DNA of 64,000 nucleotides from Tilletia caries (GCA_032718865.1 JALUTQ010000018.1:620001-684000); one strand, 5' to 3'. Counted from the first letter of the stretch, positions 42,053 through 55,408 are shown. A program made the numbers and translations. The notes: a model not told the origin generated them from the sequence alone.

Positions 42053-44083
42053 ATGTTCCTCGAATTCCAGCTGACCTCCGGCCCACTTCCTTCAGTCCTT
42101 TTATGTCTCTCAGTAGTTGGCCTGCTTTACTGGCGCTTTCTCAGGCCGGCGCTCACCAAACGACGTAGCACTCTTCGTCACTGTCCTCTCGCTCCGGGTC
42201 GCTTCCCTCCTTTACTCGGCGCTGAGGCCTTCATTCACACCCATCCGGATGGCCCGCATAATCTCGAAATTCACTGGGCCCGCGACCTTCAAGCGAGTGT
42301 ATTCACCTACCCATCTCTTTTCGGCTCTGACATCCTCTTCATCACCGATCCACTCGCGGCCGTCGCGGCCTCAGCTTTGCCTATGACGGATCTCGAGAGT
42401 CGGATTGCGTGCATGCTCCTGGGTGACGGCATCGTTACGTCGACGCCGGCTAGTGAACACCACCGGCGTATGCGGAAAGCCCTCGCCTCTTCCTTTTCCT
42501 CAGCTTCCATTGCTTCCCTCTCGCCGACTTTCTTCCGACATGCACGCGGGCTCGTCGATACCATCCAGGACCAGATCCAGTCACACAGGGCATGTTCCCC
42601 CGATCCGCTGCCTCTCGACGTCGTCCCACTGCTGAATGCTGTTGCATTCGACATTCTGGCCGAGGCGGGCTTGGGATATGAAAGTGGATGCGTCGAAAGT
42701 CTTCGAGCCCGACGGAGGGGCGATTCGAAGGCTGTAAGGGACCCCCTCGCGGCAGCGTTCGACTCAACCAATGCAGCCTTTACCAGCCAACATCCAGTGA
42801 CACAAGTATGCCTCACCTTTCTTGGCTACATGATACCCCCTCTAGCAGTACGTATAGACAGGTCTGTGCTCTTAAAGCTCGTTCAAGTGCCAGCTGACCA
42901 AGACCAAATCTTGTTATTGCGCAGAGCTCATCGATATTTGCTCGCAATCGAGCTATCAAGACGAGCCGCAGGCGCATGGAAAAACTCGCACTCAAGATGA
43001 TCGAAGACCGGACTTCATCTCCCGGGGCAGAAATGGAAGCATACGGCCACATTGACATCGTTTCTCGTCTGATGTTCGCTGCACGAAACTCTGCGACTGC
43101 CGCCAAGAAGGAGAAGGACATACTTGTCGCTCAAATCAGCGCGTTCCTGTTCGCCGTAAGTCCACATCGACAGTATTCCTTCCACAAGAGCTAAAGCTGA
43201 TGATCCTCTTCACTATGAAGGGCCATGAAACCACTGCATCAACCTTGTCCTGGCTGATCCTGAGCCTCGCCACGCATCAAGGCTTTCAAGCCCGTCTCGC
43301 CAGAAGCATCGAGGGTCTGGATTGGGAACACGCTGCATCTGACCCGCTGGTCGAAGCCACCGTCAAAGAAGTTCTCCGGTTGCACCCTCCTTCGCGCGTT
43401 CTCCGTCGCACGACGAAGGAGGACGGCGTTATTTTGCCGCTCTCTCGGCCTCTGCGAGATTCTAAGGACGAGTTGAACGGAAACGATTCGGGAGATCTGA
43501 CGAAGCTCGTTGTGCCAGAAGGGCAGGACATTGTCATCGGTAAGAACCTTTCTCTTCTTGAATGCTCTCGCTTTTTCGACTTCAGCTTGATTGACCCTCC
43601 AATTGCTTTGCTTTGCCTTCCACCACTGCCGCGAGAACAGGTCTCGCTGCGATCAATCGCAGCAAAGACCTATGGGGTGTGGACGCAGACGACTTCAGTC
43701 CCGATCGCTGGTTTGCGTTGCCCGCATCTCACGAAGGCGCTCATCTGCCCTACGATCTAGCTTCCTTCGGGTAAGTTCGATCAACATTTTCCCTCGGGAG
43801 CTCCCTATTCAAGTTTCCGGGCCCTGACATGCTAACCTTTACCCCGCCCATCGCTCCCGCGGCTATCAGGTTCGGACCAAAGACGTGCCTAGGCGCTCGC
43901 TTCGCTCTCTTCGAGCTCAAGGTCCTCACAGCTGCCCTCGTCCAGCATTTCCACTTCATCCGCCGCCCGGACATCGAGATTGTCACTCGACAGGGTCTTT
44001 TCTTCCGACCGGCGGTGAAGGGAGAGGAGCGCATGGGCCCGCAGCTCCCTGTTCTGGTCACCCTTCGCGAGCGTTTTGCCTGA
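42053..44083 (+). CDS. cytochrome P450 monooxygenase
   Basis: Exons 42053-42847, 42925-43155, 43221-43539, 43641-43770 and 43870-44083 give 562 residues. An N-terminal membrane anchor (LPSVLLCLSVVGLLYW) is followed by the P450 fold: C-helix HRRMRKALASSFS, I-helix AFLFAGHETTAST (the Gly-x-Glu-Thr motif is formed across the intron at 43155/43221), K-helix EVLRLHPPSRVLRR (ExxR), DDFSPDRWF, and heme loop FGFGPKTCLG with the axial Cys. Lys replaces the usual Arg two residues before it. It is a membrane-bound class II-type enzyme, probably in the endoplasmic reticulum, fed by a P450 reductase. Substrate cannot be told from sequence. A TATA box stands about 100 bp upstream. No pathway genes flank it, so a biosynthetic cluster is not supported. 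Confidence 0.92.
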
Positions 44084-44330
44084 GATGGACACGGTATATT
44101 TTCGATGACGGAGCGAGTAGCACCGAGAGAGCGACAGACTGGCAATCACATTCTTTCCGTCTTCATCAGCCTTGCCTTTGAACGTCGTACGACGCTGTGT
44201 TGAGTGGTTCATGGATGCTGGCTGCCATGGGAAATGTTTGGTCCGCGGTGTGCTCGAGCCACCCACTACATAACCCGCTCACCAGCTGCCACCAGTCACC
44301 ACCATCCCTCGTCGGAAAGGATTACTAACA

Positions 44331-45681
44331 ATGTCAGAGCTGAACCTGAAGGAAGTTCTCGATTTCTGCATCGACCTCGCTCGCAAGGCGGGGGCCGAGA
44401 TCAATGCAGGCTCAGAGAAGCGTCTCAAGGAGGGTAGTACGTATCGAATCCACCCTTTGCCTCTGTCTGCCTCCCTCAGACTAAACTGACGGCAATAATA
44501 ACTTCCATTTCCTCCTACAGCGGCAATCGACATCAAGCTGAACACAGCCGACCTGGTCACTGAGACGGGTAAGCAACTATCATCCTTGGCTTCCCAAGTG
44601 CGAACGCATAATAAACAGAATTTGGACATTCCCGGTATTTGTTCCCTGCAGATCAAGCGGTCGAGAAGCTAGTCATGGAAGCCATCAAGGCCAAGTACCC
44701 TTCTCACAAGTTCATTGGTGAAGAGTCGTACTCGGCGGGGGAGAAGGCTGAGCTGACCGACGAGCCGACCTGGATCGTTGACCCTATTGACGGAACGAGT
44801 GAGTATTCCCTAGATCCAGCAGTCGCCTTGCTCCACTGATCTTCCTACTCCTTTCCTCTCTCAAATCTAATAGCTAACTTCACAAGGGCCAACTTCCCAT
44901 TCACCTGCATCTCCATCGGCTTCGTGTACAAGACCCAACCCGTCATTGGTGTTGTGTACGCTCCCCGATTGGACCACCTTTACTACGGTCTCTCCGGACA
45001 GGGCTCCTTCCTCGTCAGCCCTCAGTTCAAGGAACCTCGTCGACTGCCTCTCACCAAGCCGTTGCCTCTGCCTTCACTCCGTCAGGCACTCATGGCACTC
45101 GAGTGGGGCTCCCTCCGCGACCGAGCGACGATGGAGAAGAAGCTTGGCTTCTTCGAGCGACTGGTCGGTGATGGTGACGATGGGGTTAAAGGTGGTCAGA
45201 TGCTTCAGGGTGTCCGATCGTTGGGAAGCGCCGCGTTGAATTTCTCTCAGGTCGGAGCTGGCACTTTGGACGCGTATCACGAAATCGGTGTTTGGTCGTG
45301 GGAGTAGGTATCCTCAACTGTTTCAGTCTCATGGTGAAGCCGACGCTGACACTGTATGTTTTCCCGCAGCGTGTGTGCCGGGATTGTCATCGCTCGCGAA
45401 GCGTACGTATGGAGGATGCCCATCAGCCCTTTTCGCGTCTGTCTGCATACTCATCTTCTCTTTGATGCGAACACAGAGGTGCCGTCGTGATTGGAGCCAA
45501 GTCCGAGCTCTCCAAGATCAACGAGCCAGAATTCTTCGGCTCCATCAGTCCTGAAGTGCTGCAGGGCCGCAAGTATCTTGTCGTGCGCAGCATCGCAGAC
45601 ACGCCCGAGGAGAAGGGTCGCGCTGCCCAGATCCGCACCATCAAGGCCATTTACGGGGCCTTGGACGAGTGGGAGCCCTAG
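44331..45681 (+). CDS. inositol monophosphatase
   Basis: Six exons (44331-44433, 44521-44568, 44652-44798, 44874-45303, 45370-45402, 45477-45681) join in phase to 321 residues. Metal-binding motifs of the Mg2+/Li+-sensitive phosphatase family are complete: FIGEESYSAG (GEE), WIVDPIDGTTNF (DPIDGT) and, restored by splicing, GVWSWDVCAGIVIAREAGA (WDxxAG). The enzyme hydrolyses inositol 1-phosphate to free inositol, the last step of de novo inositol synthesis and of inositol recycling. Length is normal. A 33-nt exon carries the third motif. The donor after WSW is GTAGGT, weaker than the others. It starts 250 bp after the P450 stop, same direction. Confidence 0.92.
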
Positions 45682-45737
45682 AAGTTAATTCTCCACCAGC
45701 GCAAACATCAAACATCTGAATTCTCCAAAATAGACAT

Positions 45738-48055
45738 TCATTGCTGAAGTATGTCAGAGATGTCGCTGCTCGGTTCTACGCCCGCCTTAGAGACGAATTC
45801 ATCGCTGTGGAATTTCGAAAGATGGCGAGCACCGCTGTCGCAGCTGTGAGGGAAGACAAATGAGAAAGATTTTAGCCCTGCCCTTGGCACTGCAGTCACG
45901 TCTTCAAAAGCGAGTACTGACAGTATAGTGACGACAACGGGCCGCCTGCCCGCACCCCCACTCTTCTTGAGCTTGAGCGCAGTCCGTACTGCCGCGACAC
46001 AGTTGACAGCAGAGGATGAACCCAAAAACAAGCCGTCACTGTTAAGCGTACCCAAAAATAATTGTCAGCCGGCGTAAATTCTCAGCACACGTCTGTGTTC
46101 ACTCACTTCAACACCAGCCACCGACTCATCCGTACAGCCTCGTCGTCCGTCACCTGTTCTGCATCATCGATGCAGTCCAAGCCCAGCTCGAAGTTGCGAG
46201 TCAGGCGATTAAGCCCAATGCCCTCGACCATGGTGTCGACCTGGTACCTTCGTCTCGTGCCCTCCGCCTCTGTGGGCGAGAACATGACTCCGTACTTGAC
46301 CTTGTTGTAAAGCCCGCTCCCCTGTGGATCAGCCAGCACCACCCGTATCCCAAGCGCGGCATCTCGGAAGGCATGGAGAGGGTTGACGAACAGCGATTGG
46401 AGAGCTGAGGAAACTCCCTTGCCGTGCTGCGAGTTCAACGACTCCGCGTACGCTTGCTTGAGGAAAGCACCTACTCCAGCAAGTGTGCCTCCCGTCCCTG
46501 CACCCGCCACAAAAGCGTCGATGTTTCCATTCGTCTGTTCCCAGATCTCTGGGCCAGTGCCATTGAAGTGTGCCGCGAAGTTGGAATCGTTCTCAAACTG
46601 ATCGGCGAAGAAACCTCGAGGTGCCTTTTCAAGTGCGTCTGGATCGTTCGATCCACCTCGGATTGCATTGAGGGGTACCTGCGTGCTGACGACGAGGTCG
46701 TCTCGTTCGACAGATCGGTCTGCCGGATCGAAACACTCCGCATGGGGCCCGACAAGCTCTGTGCTGCCAAAAGCCTCTGCCAGAGCACGTGCCTCGTTGA
46801 CGAACTGAGAATTGTGGAAGAAGACGTTCAGTGTGATCATAGGATATCTCCGAAGAACCTATGTACCATACTCACATGCTTCGGATCGACAATACCTCTA
46901 GGTCGAACAGAGAGGACATCTGCGCCGAGCTTTTTGAGCAATTCGACCTTCTCGGTCGCGACGTCGTCGGGAATCACCTGGAGATATGAAAAAGTTATGA
47001 CCGGGGCGAAATCCTCGACGATGGTAGGGTGCATGGATATGACTCACAATAGAGCATTCGTATCCTTTCGCTCGTGCGAGCGTAGTCAAAGAAATGCCTG
47101 TGGATCTATAAGCCGAAGGACGAAGTCAGGCGGCCGAGCTCGCAAGCCTGAGGGGAGCTATACCATGTGAGCTCACCCAACAGTACCTTCGAATATACGA
47201 GAACCGGTGTGAGGATGAAGCAGACCAGCGGCTTCGGCATCGTTTAGAACTGAAGATGGAAGTGGCGATTGAGCGGAATTGTTATTTTTGTAAAGCGAGC
47301 GAGGGCCACAGCACTCACTTTGCAGGGCTACGCGGTCCTTGGGACTTCCGGCAGGATTCAAGAACTGCAAGGCATGAGGACAGTGAAGTGAGATGTAGCC
47401 GTCTTTTGGGACGATCCAGCATGAAAGGCCACTCTTACCTCTGCTTTCCCCTTAGCAAAGTCGAGTCAAAAACATCAGACTCAAGTCAAGATGAGCGAAG
47501 ATTTATGGGCCAGACTCACGAGTATCTCACATCCTGTGGCGTCCGATAGACTGTTGATTCTCATGAGAGGGGTGTTTCCTACATCATTCGTACAGAGACG
47601 TTCAGCGGGCGCTTAAACTTGAGCGTGGGAAAAAAGAAGAACGTACCGATAAGTCCTTCGACTCCCTTCACGATCTCAGCACTCTTGAGCTGTATCATCT
47701 TCTTCTTGCCCGATCGTGGCTGTTTCCCGTCCCGCGTCGCCTCCCTGGAACGGAAACGTTGGAGCTGCCGATTCAGTCTTCGACGCTGACGCTGGTTGAC
47801 GATGAAGATCACTGAGGACATGCTGGACAGCGAGACGAGGGACCCGAAGGCGAATCCCAGCAGGAACGTCGTCTTGTGGTGCCTCCGGAAGAAGGTGTGC
47901 AGCGTCTCGCTCCACGCCTCCAACATCTTGCTCTGCGTCTGACCCAATTGTATGGCCTGCTTCGTTTCCGATCCTGGTCGTGTCCAAGCCCCAAGGTCGG
48001 ATCTGGGAGTTGGGACCCATGATGAGCGGGATGAGGCGGATGATGCTGCTGACAT
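45738..48055 (-). CDS. membrane-anchored cysteine synthase-like PLP enzyme (Mcy1 type)
   Basis: Ten exons (47647-48055, 47520-47578, 47439-47450, 47319-47364, 47177-47249, 47048-47105, 46876-46977, 46107-46804, 45922-46038, 45738-45843) give 559 residues. A transmembrane segment near residue 65-85 (TTFLLGFAFGSLVSLSSMSS) precedes a fold-type II PLP domain: GNTPLMRINSLSDATG, PLP-lysine motif FLNPAGSPKDRVAL, STGISLTTLARAKGY and phosphate-binding AGAGTGGTLAGVGAF, ending LCDSGARHLSKFHSDEF. Yeast Mcy1 has the same architecture and sits in the mitochondrial outer membrane, so that location is inferred. Whether it makes cysteine is uncertain. Exon 3 is only 12 nt (GKAE). The start codons of this gene and of Dicer are 159 bp apart, divergent. 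Confidence 0.85.
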
Positions 48056-48214
48056 AAGACGGCGACGCTAAGATAAGATAGCATCGGGCATTTCGAGAAC
48101 GACAAAGGACGCCGGAGGATGCGCTGGCCGCTTGGGGCAGCGAGCAGACGAGGTTGCGGCGCACGACGACAAAGGCGAACGGGAAGGGAACTCGGAAAGA
48201 ACGAGGCGCGCGCG

Positions 48215-51200
48215 ATGGGCCTGCTCAAGCGAATCTTCTGGTCGGCGCCGTCCGGGTCTGATCAGGCGGAAGCCGGTCCTTCGTCGGAACGTATACAGCA
48301 AGACAACTCCAACACGGCAAGAGAGCCAGACGATGAGCCAATGCTCATGGACACGGCGCCGGCGAAGTCAAGCCCAGCAGCGCCAGTAAGAGGCGAATCT
48401 AGGACCTCCCATGCCATGGCAACACACAGCTCCTCACAGCCCCAGCTGTCTCAAGGTGGGACGCCCAGGTCTGGCCCGGCGGAAAGTCAGGTCCAGCGCC
48501 GCGAAGAACCTGCGCCCCGAGCCCCAGTCGCACAAAGTGATCCCAGACCGAGCTCATCATCTTCCCACACGATTCCCGAGAATCTATGGGCACCCTCCCT
48601 CGATCCTCGCGCTCGACCGAGGCTCAAAGGAGCCAAGGTCATGTTCGTCGAGGATGATCAGGACCTCCTCAAACCCGATGCCCGCAAAGAGCCAACAAAA
48701 ATTCGCAAGTTGAAGCCTCGAAAATATCAGGTGAGCTACTGAATTGCTTGACTTGTGCGCATGCACAGCTTGGAGCGTTGACGATGCCATCTTTTGCCTC
48801 AACAGCTCGCCCTCTATGAACAAGCCAAGAGCCACAATATCATCGCATGTCTCGACACAGGCGCAGGCAAGACACTCGTCGCCGTCATGCTTCTTCAATA
48901 CTTCAATGAGGTCGAGCTTGTAAGAACATCCTCTCAGTCTGTATCGGAAGCGCGTACAGCGGCATTTCCACAGGTGGAGACACCCTTGCGCAGGATCGGA
49001 CTTTTCCTTGTCACAAGAGTACCACTGGTTGATCAGCAAGCCAAAGGTGAGCGCGACTTTGAATTTCACTATCTCGTCTCACAGCTCGCTGACCGATCGT
49101 CGCGCTACTTGCGCATATAGTCATCGTCAACAACTCCAATCTTGAAGTCACACGATTCTCTGGCAGTGTGAGTTCATCGTGTCGCCTCCTCTGTCACAAC
49201 TTTCAATTAAACAGCCCCCATTTGCGCTTGCGAGCTTCAGGACGCTCATCAAAGTGGAACAAGGAATGCCTGGGACACTGTCCGGAGAAGATCGGACGTT
49301 GCGGTTGCGACCGCACAGGTCGTCCTGACCGCTCTGATGCACGGATTCCTTCGCATGGAAGACATCTATTGCATTGTTTTCGACGAGGCCCACCACGCCT
49401 TCGGCGATGAGCCTTACGCGGGCATCATGAAGTTTTACGAGCAGTACGTCAAGAAGCCAGTGCCAGATCAGCCGCTCCCAAGGATCTTCGGCATGACTGC
49501 GAGTCCCTTGAAGAAGCTGGGCGGGGACGAGGCCAGGACGAGCGAACGGCTCGAGTCCATCATGAAGGCACACATCCTGACAGCGCCAGTCATTCACCGC
49601 GCAGAGCTTGCGCTCGCCGTGAACAAGCCGATCGAATGCATCGTCGAATACGAGCCCCCAACATTTTTCGAAGACAGCATACTCACAAAGTCGATCAGAG
49701 AGAAGAGTCATGCTGCAAAGGATCTTCTCCCCGTCTTAGAGCGCATCGAGTTCCAGTAAGTCTCTGCACGTCCTGCTGCTTTCCTTGCGAGATGACTTAC
49801 CATTCGCCTCTCCACAGCACCAAGGAGCATGGTCCGCTCTTTGCCGACATTATCTGGGCGACCTCGGTGAACGAGCTCAAGAAACAGACCGCGACGCAGA
49901 GCGCTTTGACAATGATCAACACGGAGTGGCTTCTGGAGAAGCAAAGTGCAACAGAGAATCGTCGAGGACAGCTCACATCAAATTCCAGGAACGCCCGCCT
50001 GATCGACGATGAAGTTCGCAGGACGTTCGAGCTGCCAGACACGCTGACGCTCACCAACGAGCACGTCACGCCCAAGATCCTCAAGCTCATGAAGATTCTG
50101 ATGTGCTTCTGTGCCACGGAGGAATCGCGGGAGGGCTTGCGGGGTATTGTAAGTAGTTTGAATGACGGCTAACCTTCATCTGCATCGAAGCTGATCACTC
50201 TTGTTCGACAGATCTTTGTCGAACGGAGGGACACGGCGTATGCTCTTCACGAGCTCGTGAGGCGACAGGAGAATCTACGATGGCTTAAGACAGGCTACGT
50301 TATTGTGAGAATGAACTTGATGGTGTACCTCCCATTCACTCTTTTCGCTCACTAGACTCCGTTTAACAGGGACATGGAGACGGTGGCGAGGCGATCGGCT
50401 TGAAGCAAGGCCACACCAGTCAGGAGGCGGTGCTGAGTCGCTTCCGTAGCGGCGAATTCAACCTTCTGATCGCAACGAGCGTCATAGAGGAAGGCATCGA
50501 CGTGTCTCCATGTAACCTAATCATCCGCTTCGACCTCTTCACCAACCACGTCGGCTTCATACAGAGCAAAGGCCGTGCCCGCCACAAGCAAAGCAAGTTC
50601 ATCATGATGGCGGAGCGAGGGTCGGAGCAACACTACCGGCTGATCAAGGAGGTCGCGGATACCGATCGCGCTCTACGAGGTTGGCTGACGGATCTTCCTG
50701 ACGACCGCATCCACGATGTTCGCTTCATGGCGGAGAAGGATGATCCGGATGGAGACCTAGTGCTAGAAGTCGAGGAGACAGGCGCAAGGCTCTACGTTCA
50801 GCAAGCGGTCATGGTAAGTCTGGACTTTGTCCTTTCCCTGTTGCTGGCAGTCTTCTATGAAGCTGAAGTGGACCCTCAAAACCCCAGCTCCTGGCCACCG
50901 TTCACGCCAGCTTGGTGACCGTTGACAGCGCGTGTCACGCTGCTCAGTACAAGAGTGAACAACTTCCAAATTGCGAGGGGTTCCGCTGTACCATCACGTT
51001 GCCGGAGAACTGGAAGGTAAGATCAGCGGTTGAAAATCGTCGCTGGGTGACCTCAGAGAATCTTTCTAACGCTCATTGGCTTGACTACTGCAGATTCCTG
51101 ACATCGTCTCTGACGTGCGAGCAAGCAAGAAGGCGGCGAAGCGACTGGCGGCATTCCGTGCTTGCGAGGCCTTGGTGAGTGCAACCACTGCTCAAACAAT

Positions 51201-54200
51201 GGCAGACCTGTAGAACTTTCAATTGAAGTCAACTCTTTCCACTGCCGCAGCACAAAGCGGGCAAGCTCAATGCCTGTGAGTATCGTATTGTCACGCTGTG
51301 ACGTATTTTCCTATATGCGCTATCTGATAGATCTTCTCTGTTGGTCGATAGTCCTACGCCCAAGCGCTAGCATAGCGAAGAGCCGAAAGCGCGGCATGCT
51401 TCCTTTGGCACCCACTCGTTTGCAGGAGGGGGTGCAGGTACAAGTACAGCAGCTCCAGTCCTATCGAGGCCTCAAACTCGGGTTTGATGAAGAGTCCAAT
51501 ACCTGGAAAGTACATGCGACACTTGTGCGCCTCGACAAAATCCCCCAGAACGCTTTGAACGGGCCATGCCGCATGGTGAGTCTTGCCTGCATATCTATCC
51601 ACAGTGTCGATTTGTGCTGACAGCTTTACTGCGACCACTCGGTAGATGATCGTGCTTACAGTTGACCCTGTGTCCGCCACAAGCGAGTTCAGGCTGCGTT
51701 TTACCACCACAGATCACACATTTGCGGGTCTCCCGGCTTCATCCCCGCTCACGCTGGACAGCGAGCGAATGGAGGCATTCCGGCGGTACACAATGCGGCT
51801 TTTGCGATGGGTCGGACGACAGCCGCAATGGTACTGCGACGACATGCCATACATCCTCGTTCCGGCCACGATGAATGCAGGCAACGCTCGGGTCTTCGAC
51901 TTTGAGAAGCACGTCGACATGGAGGAAGTGACCAGGCTCGGGCAGTGGTTCACGAAGAAGGTGCTGGAGAGCGGGATGGACGTCTCGCTAGGTCAATTCT
52001 ACGACCGGATCTTGCTTGAGAAGGACTACGAGATCGGCGCGGTCGCGTACGCGGTGACGGGCGTGACGCGGTATAAAGAGGAGTACGGCGAGCTGGAACG
52101 ACAGCGCTCGAAGCGACGGACGGAGTCGGGACGGTCCAAGGCGACGTGGAAGTCCGGTATCCCGAACGTGCCGGACGAGGCCCTCGGTATGAACTGGTTC
52201 ACCGTGTCCAGAATCGAGCGAATGCAGAACTGGGCCACAGGGCACTTGGAGGACAGTACGGGACCGAAGTTCTACCACGCTACTGCGCTGCCTCCAACCA
52301 ATGTCTGGGGTGAGTACTTTCTTTTTGCGCACACACCCGTTGAAGCGTTGAAGAGCTGATTTTGATCATACTATCATTGCTTTTGACAAACTAGTTCATG
52401 CGATCTCCGCCAGTGTTTACCGCAGCGGGCTCGTCATGCCGGTGATCCTTGACAGGATCCACCAGGCTTTGTGTGCACAACGGTGCAACGAAGAGATCTT
52501 CCAGGGCATGGTGGGCACGTCACACTTGATTGAGGCCTTGACGGTTCCGACGGCGGCGTACAGCTTCAATTACGAGAGACTGGTGAGTTTGTTGTCCTTC
52601 TTTCGCAGAGGCTTTTTCTTTGAGTGGCGGGCGCTGATGATCCTGATGGTTGCGCCGCGTGGAAAGGAGTTCATTGGTGACACGTTCCTCAAGCTCTTGG
52701 CGACAGCATACGTCTTCGCCGAAAACATCGAAAGTCAAGAAGGTCTCGTGAGTGACTGTGCGATCCTTCTGCTTCATGGCTCAGGCTGAGGCTGATGTTG
52801 TTCTCGGTGCCGACTTCCGAAAGCTGCATAATGCGCGACGCGAGATCATCATGAACCGAACCCTGCTGAAGCACTGCATGGAGCACAAGCTCGACGACTT
52901 CATGTGTAAGTTTGTTTTCGATGTCTCTGATGCTCGACTTTTGCGTCTCCTGAACCATGCTTCCTTTGACAGTGCTGCAATCATTCTCATCGCGGGCATG
53001 GGTGCCTCCCAACTTCGTGAACCCAAGCGGTGGAAGGGCGACGACGCACACCATCTCCGGACCGCGTGGCGAAGGCTACTTGCCGACGTCCTTCCACACC
53101 CGGGCCCCGGTTCAGCAGAAGACTCTCGCGGACTTGGCGGAGTCGGCGATGGGTGCGGGTCTTATGACCGATGGCTTGAGTGGCGCCCTGCATGTGTCGC
53201 GGTGTTTGGACATCACGCCTCGTCCGGTGCATTCACTCAAAGAGACAGCGTACGTATGACAACTCTCTTGCTTCAGCAGCGCTTTCACCACTGACGCACT
53301 ATCCTTCTCTTGATGAATTACGTAGTGAGCTCTATCGTGAGAAGACAGCCGAGGAGATACGGAGGCACAAGTTGGACAATGCCTTCGACCCTGGAGCCCT
53401 GGCCGAGCTTGAAGGCTTCCTTGGCTACAAGTTGTGAGTTACACCGTCGATTTGCTCCTACTCATGGGGCGAAGAGAGCAGCTCTCTGATGTGTCTCACA
53501 ATCTTGCTTTGTCCTACTCCAGCCGCTTGCCACATATCGCTCTGCAGGCGATAAGTCACCACTCGATCAACCTCGTCGGTATGACCTTTTCGTACGAGGT
53601 GAGTGTAAAGCGGAACTCCACACACTTGAATGATCAGGCGCCGCTGACCATGCTAACTGCTCAACGGACACATACAGCGTCTTGAGTTCCTGGGAGATGC
53701 GGTGCTAGACTTCCTCGCGGTCAAAGACATCTATAATCGGCACACTGATTTCGATCAGGGCGAGCTGACGGAGTACAAGGACAAGCTGTGCATGAACCGG
53801 ACGCTGGGCGCTCTTGCCGAGGCTATAGGCATGCATCGGGTGAGTACGACCTGGTCTGGTGCTCAGACGCAAAATCCAGAGTGCTGATCGACTTTTTGCC
53901 TTTGATGTCCACAGTTCCTGAACTCGGCTCCCGGTGCACTCCAGTTCACCATTCGCGACGCGAATGAGGCTTTGCGACTCCGTCGACTGGAGGAGCAACG
54001 GAAACCGAAAGATGCGAGGGGGATCTACTGGGCTGAGGTCAAGATCCCGAAGTCGGTTGCTGATGTGAGTATCGGGTTTCCAGTCTCTCTTCTGCGTTTA
54101 CCTTCATCCAGGGACCCTGATCGTCTTCTCTTCGTGCCTTCTTGAACCCTGTGCCACAGATCGTCGAGAGCTTGATTGGGGTGAGTCCGCCATGCTGATC

Positions 54201-55107
54201 ATGCATGGTAGTGTTCCTTTGATCCTGACTGGCACTCATTTTCGCTGCATAGGCCGTCGCTCTGGACTCGAGCTACGATATGGACGTTCTGCAGGGGATG
54301 TACGACCGGATGTGAGTGTCGTTGCAAAGTCCAGGCTATGTTCCTCAGTCCAGCGCACTGAAACTCTACATGTTTATCTTCTGGGCAGGTTCAAGCCATT
54401 CTACAACGAGTTCTGCCGTCCGAGCACGGAGATAGACGACGCAATACGCGAGTTCGAGAAGTTTATGTACGACGAAGGATGTGAGTTCTTTCGATGCTGC
54501 TTCTCTGTATTCATTCTCTTGCGGTAAAGACCCTAAGTCCTTGATTGCTGATCGGTTTCGCATCTGTCTGCAGGCAACAAATGGCGTTACGTCCACGACT
54601 CTACCTACCAGGACGACCAGAAGGTGTATGTCACCGAGATCCATGCCCACAATGTCGTTTGGATCAGAAGCAGATACTGCAAGAGTGAGTTCCGCGTATT
54701 GGTGTTCTGTTCGCGATTGAGAACCTCCCTGATCACTCATCTCGTCCTTTCGCTTTATGACCCAGCTCGACGGCGTTCCCAGATTGAAGCGTGTCGGAAC
54801 TTGAGGGACACGCTTCACAGTCCTTCGACTCGTGAGTCCCTAACCCTTCCTGGGGTGTCGAGATTCAGTCAAGGACGGAAAAGGACTGACGCATTTCTTC
54901 TCTTGTCCTATCTCCGCGGGGGGGTATATTAGTCGATGCCTTCCGCGACAAGTGCCAATGCACACCCTCCGGCGCGAGGCGTGAGACGTGGGGTGCGACG
55001 AAGAGAAAGGAACGCGGTGTAAGTACATACATCTGGACACCGCCATTGTCTGGACTTCGCTGACCCTTGCATCCTTGCATCCTTGCAATCCATTCCCGCA
55101 GCACTGA
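48215..55107 (+). CDS. Dicer-like endoribonuclease
   Basis: A large gene with at least twenty short introns. In order: a disordered N-terminus; helicase domain with ACLDTGAGKTLVA (about 48845), FDEAHHAFG (about 49380), GMTASP (about 49490), ATSVIEEGIDVSPCNLIIRF (about 50475) and QSKGRARHKQ (about 50560); Dicer dimerisation domain (LPENWK to KKAAKRLAAFRACEAL, about 50990-51175); a weakly conserved PAZ-like region (about 51390-52310); RNase IIIa (YERLEFIGDTFLKL formed across an intron near 52585/52670, and ADLAESAMGAG near 53130); RNase IIIb (YERLEFLGDAVLDFLAVKD near 53680, and ADIVESLIGAVALD near 54170). Both RNase III centres keep their acidic residues. It ends with RRRSQIEACRNLRDTLH and a short tail. 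The stop is 55105-55107 if the last donor (55018 area) is used, 55061-55063 if not. It cuts dsRNA into small RNAs. Confidence 0.92.
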
Positions 55108-55408
55108 GGCCCGGCGAGGGACATTTGAGTAGGGCCAGATTCTGGTTTTCCGCTTACTGTATTCTACCGCGCCGCCGCCAGCGAGCCAGCATTCATTGCT
55201 ACTGGGGTCACCTCCGTCATCATTGCTAACATCGAGATCATCATCGCCATCATCGCACATACAGGAACGGCGTACACTACTGAGATTCGAAATGTCCATC
55301 GGCGCGGAATATATGTACACAGGGGATCGAGGGGAAGCGCGAAGGGCGGTAATTAGCTGAGGGTCGACCGAAAGCACTCGTCAAGGAACACGGGCTACGC
55401 CGCCGTCC
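55108..55408. other. intergenic, no gene seen
   Basis: Short spacer between the Dicer end and the convergent glycine-rich gene. It contains TCATCATCG-type repeats (about 55215-55255) but no supported frame. Confidence 0.5.

Noticed and set aside
42053..45681. A secondary-metabolite cluster around the P450
   Set aside because: Neighbours are housekeeping genes (Csn3, inositol monophosphatase, Mcy1-like); no synthase, transporter or cluster regulator is nearby.
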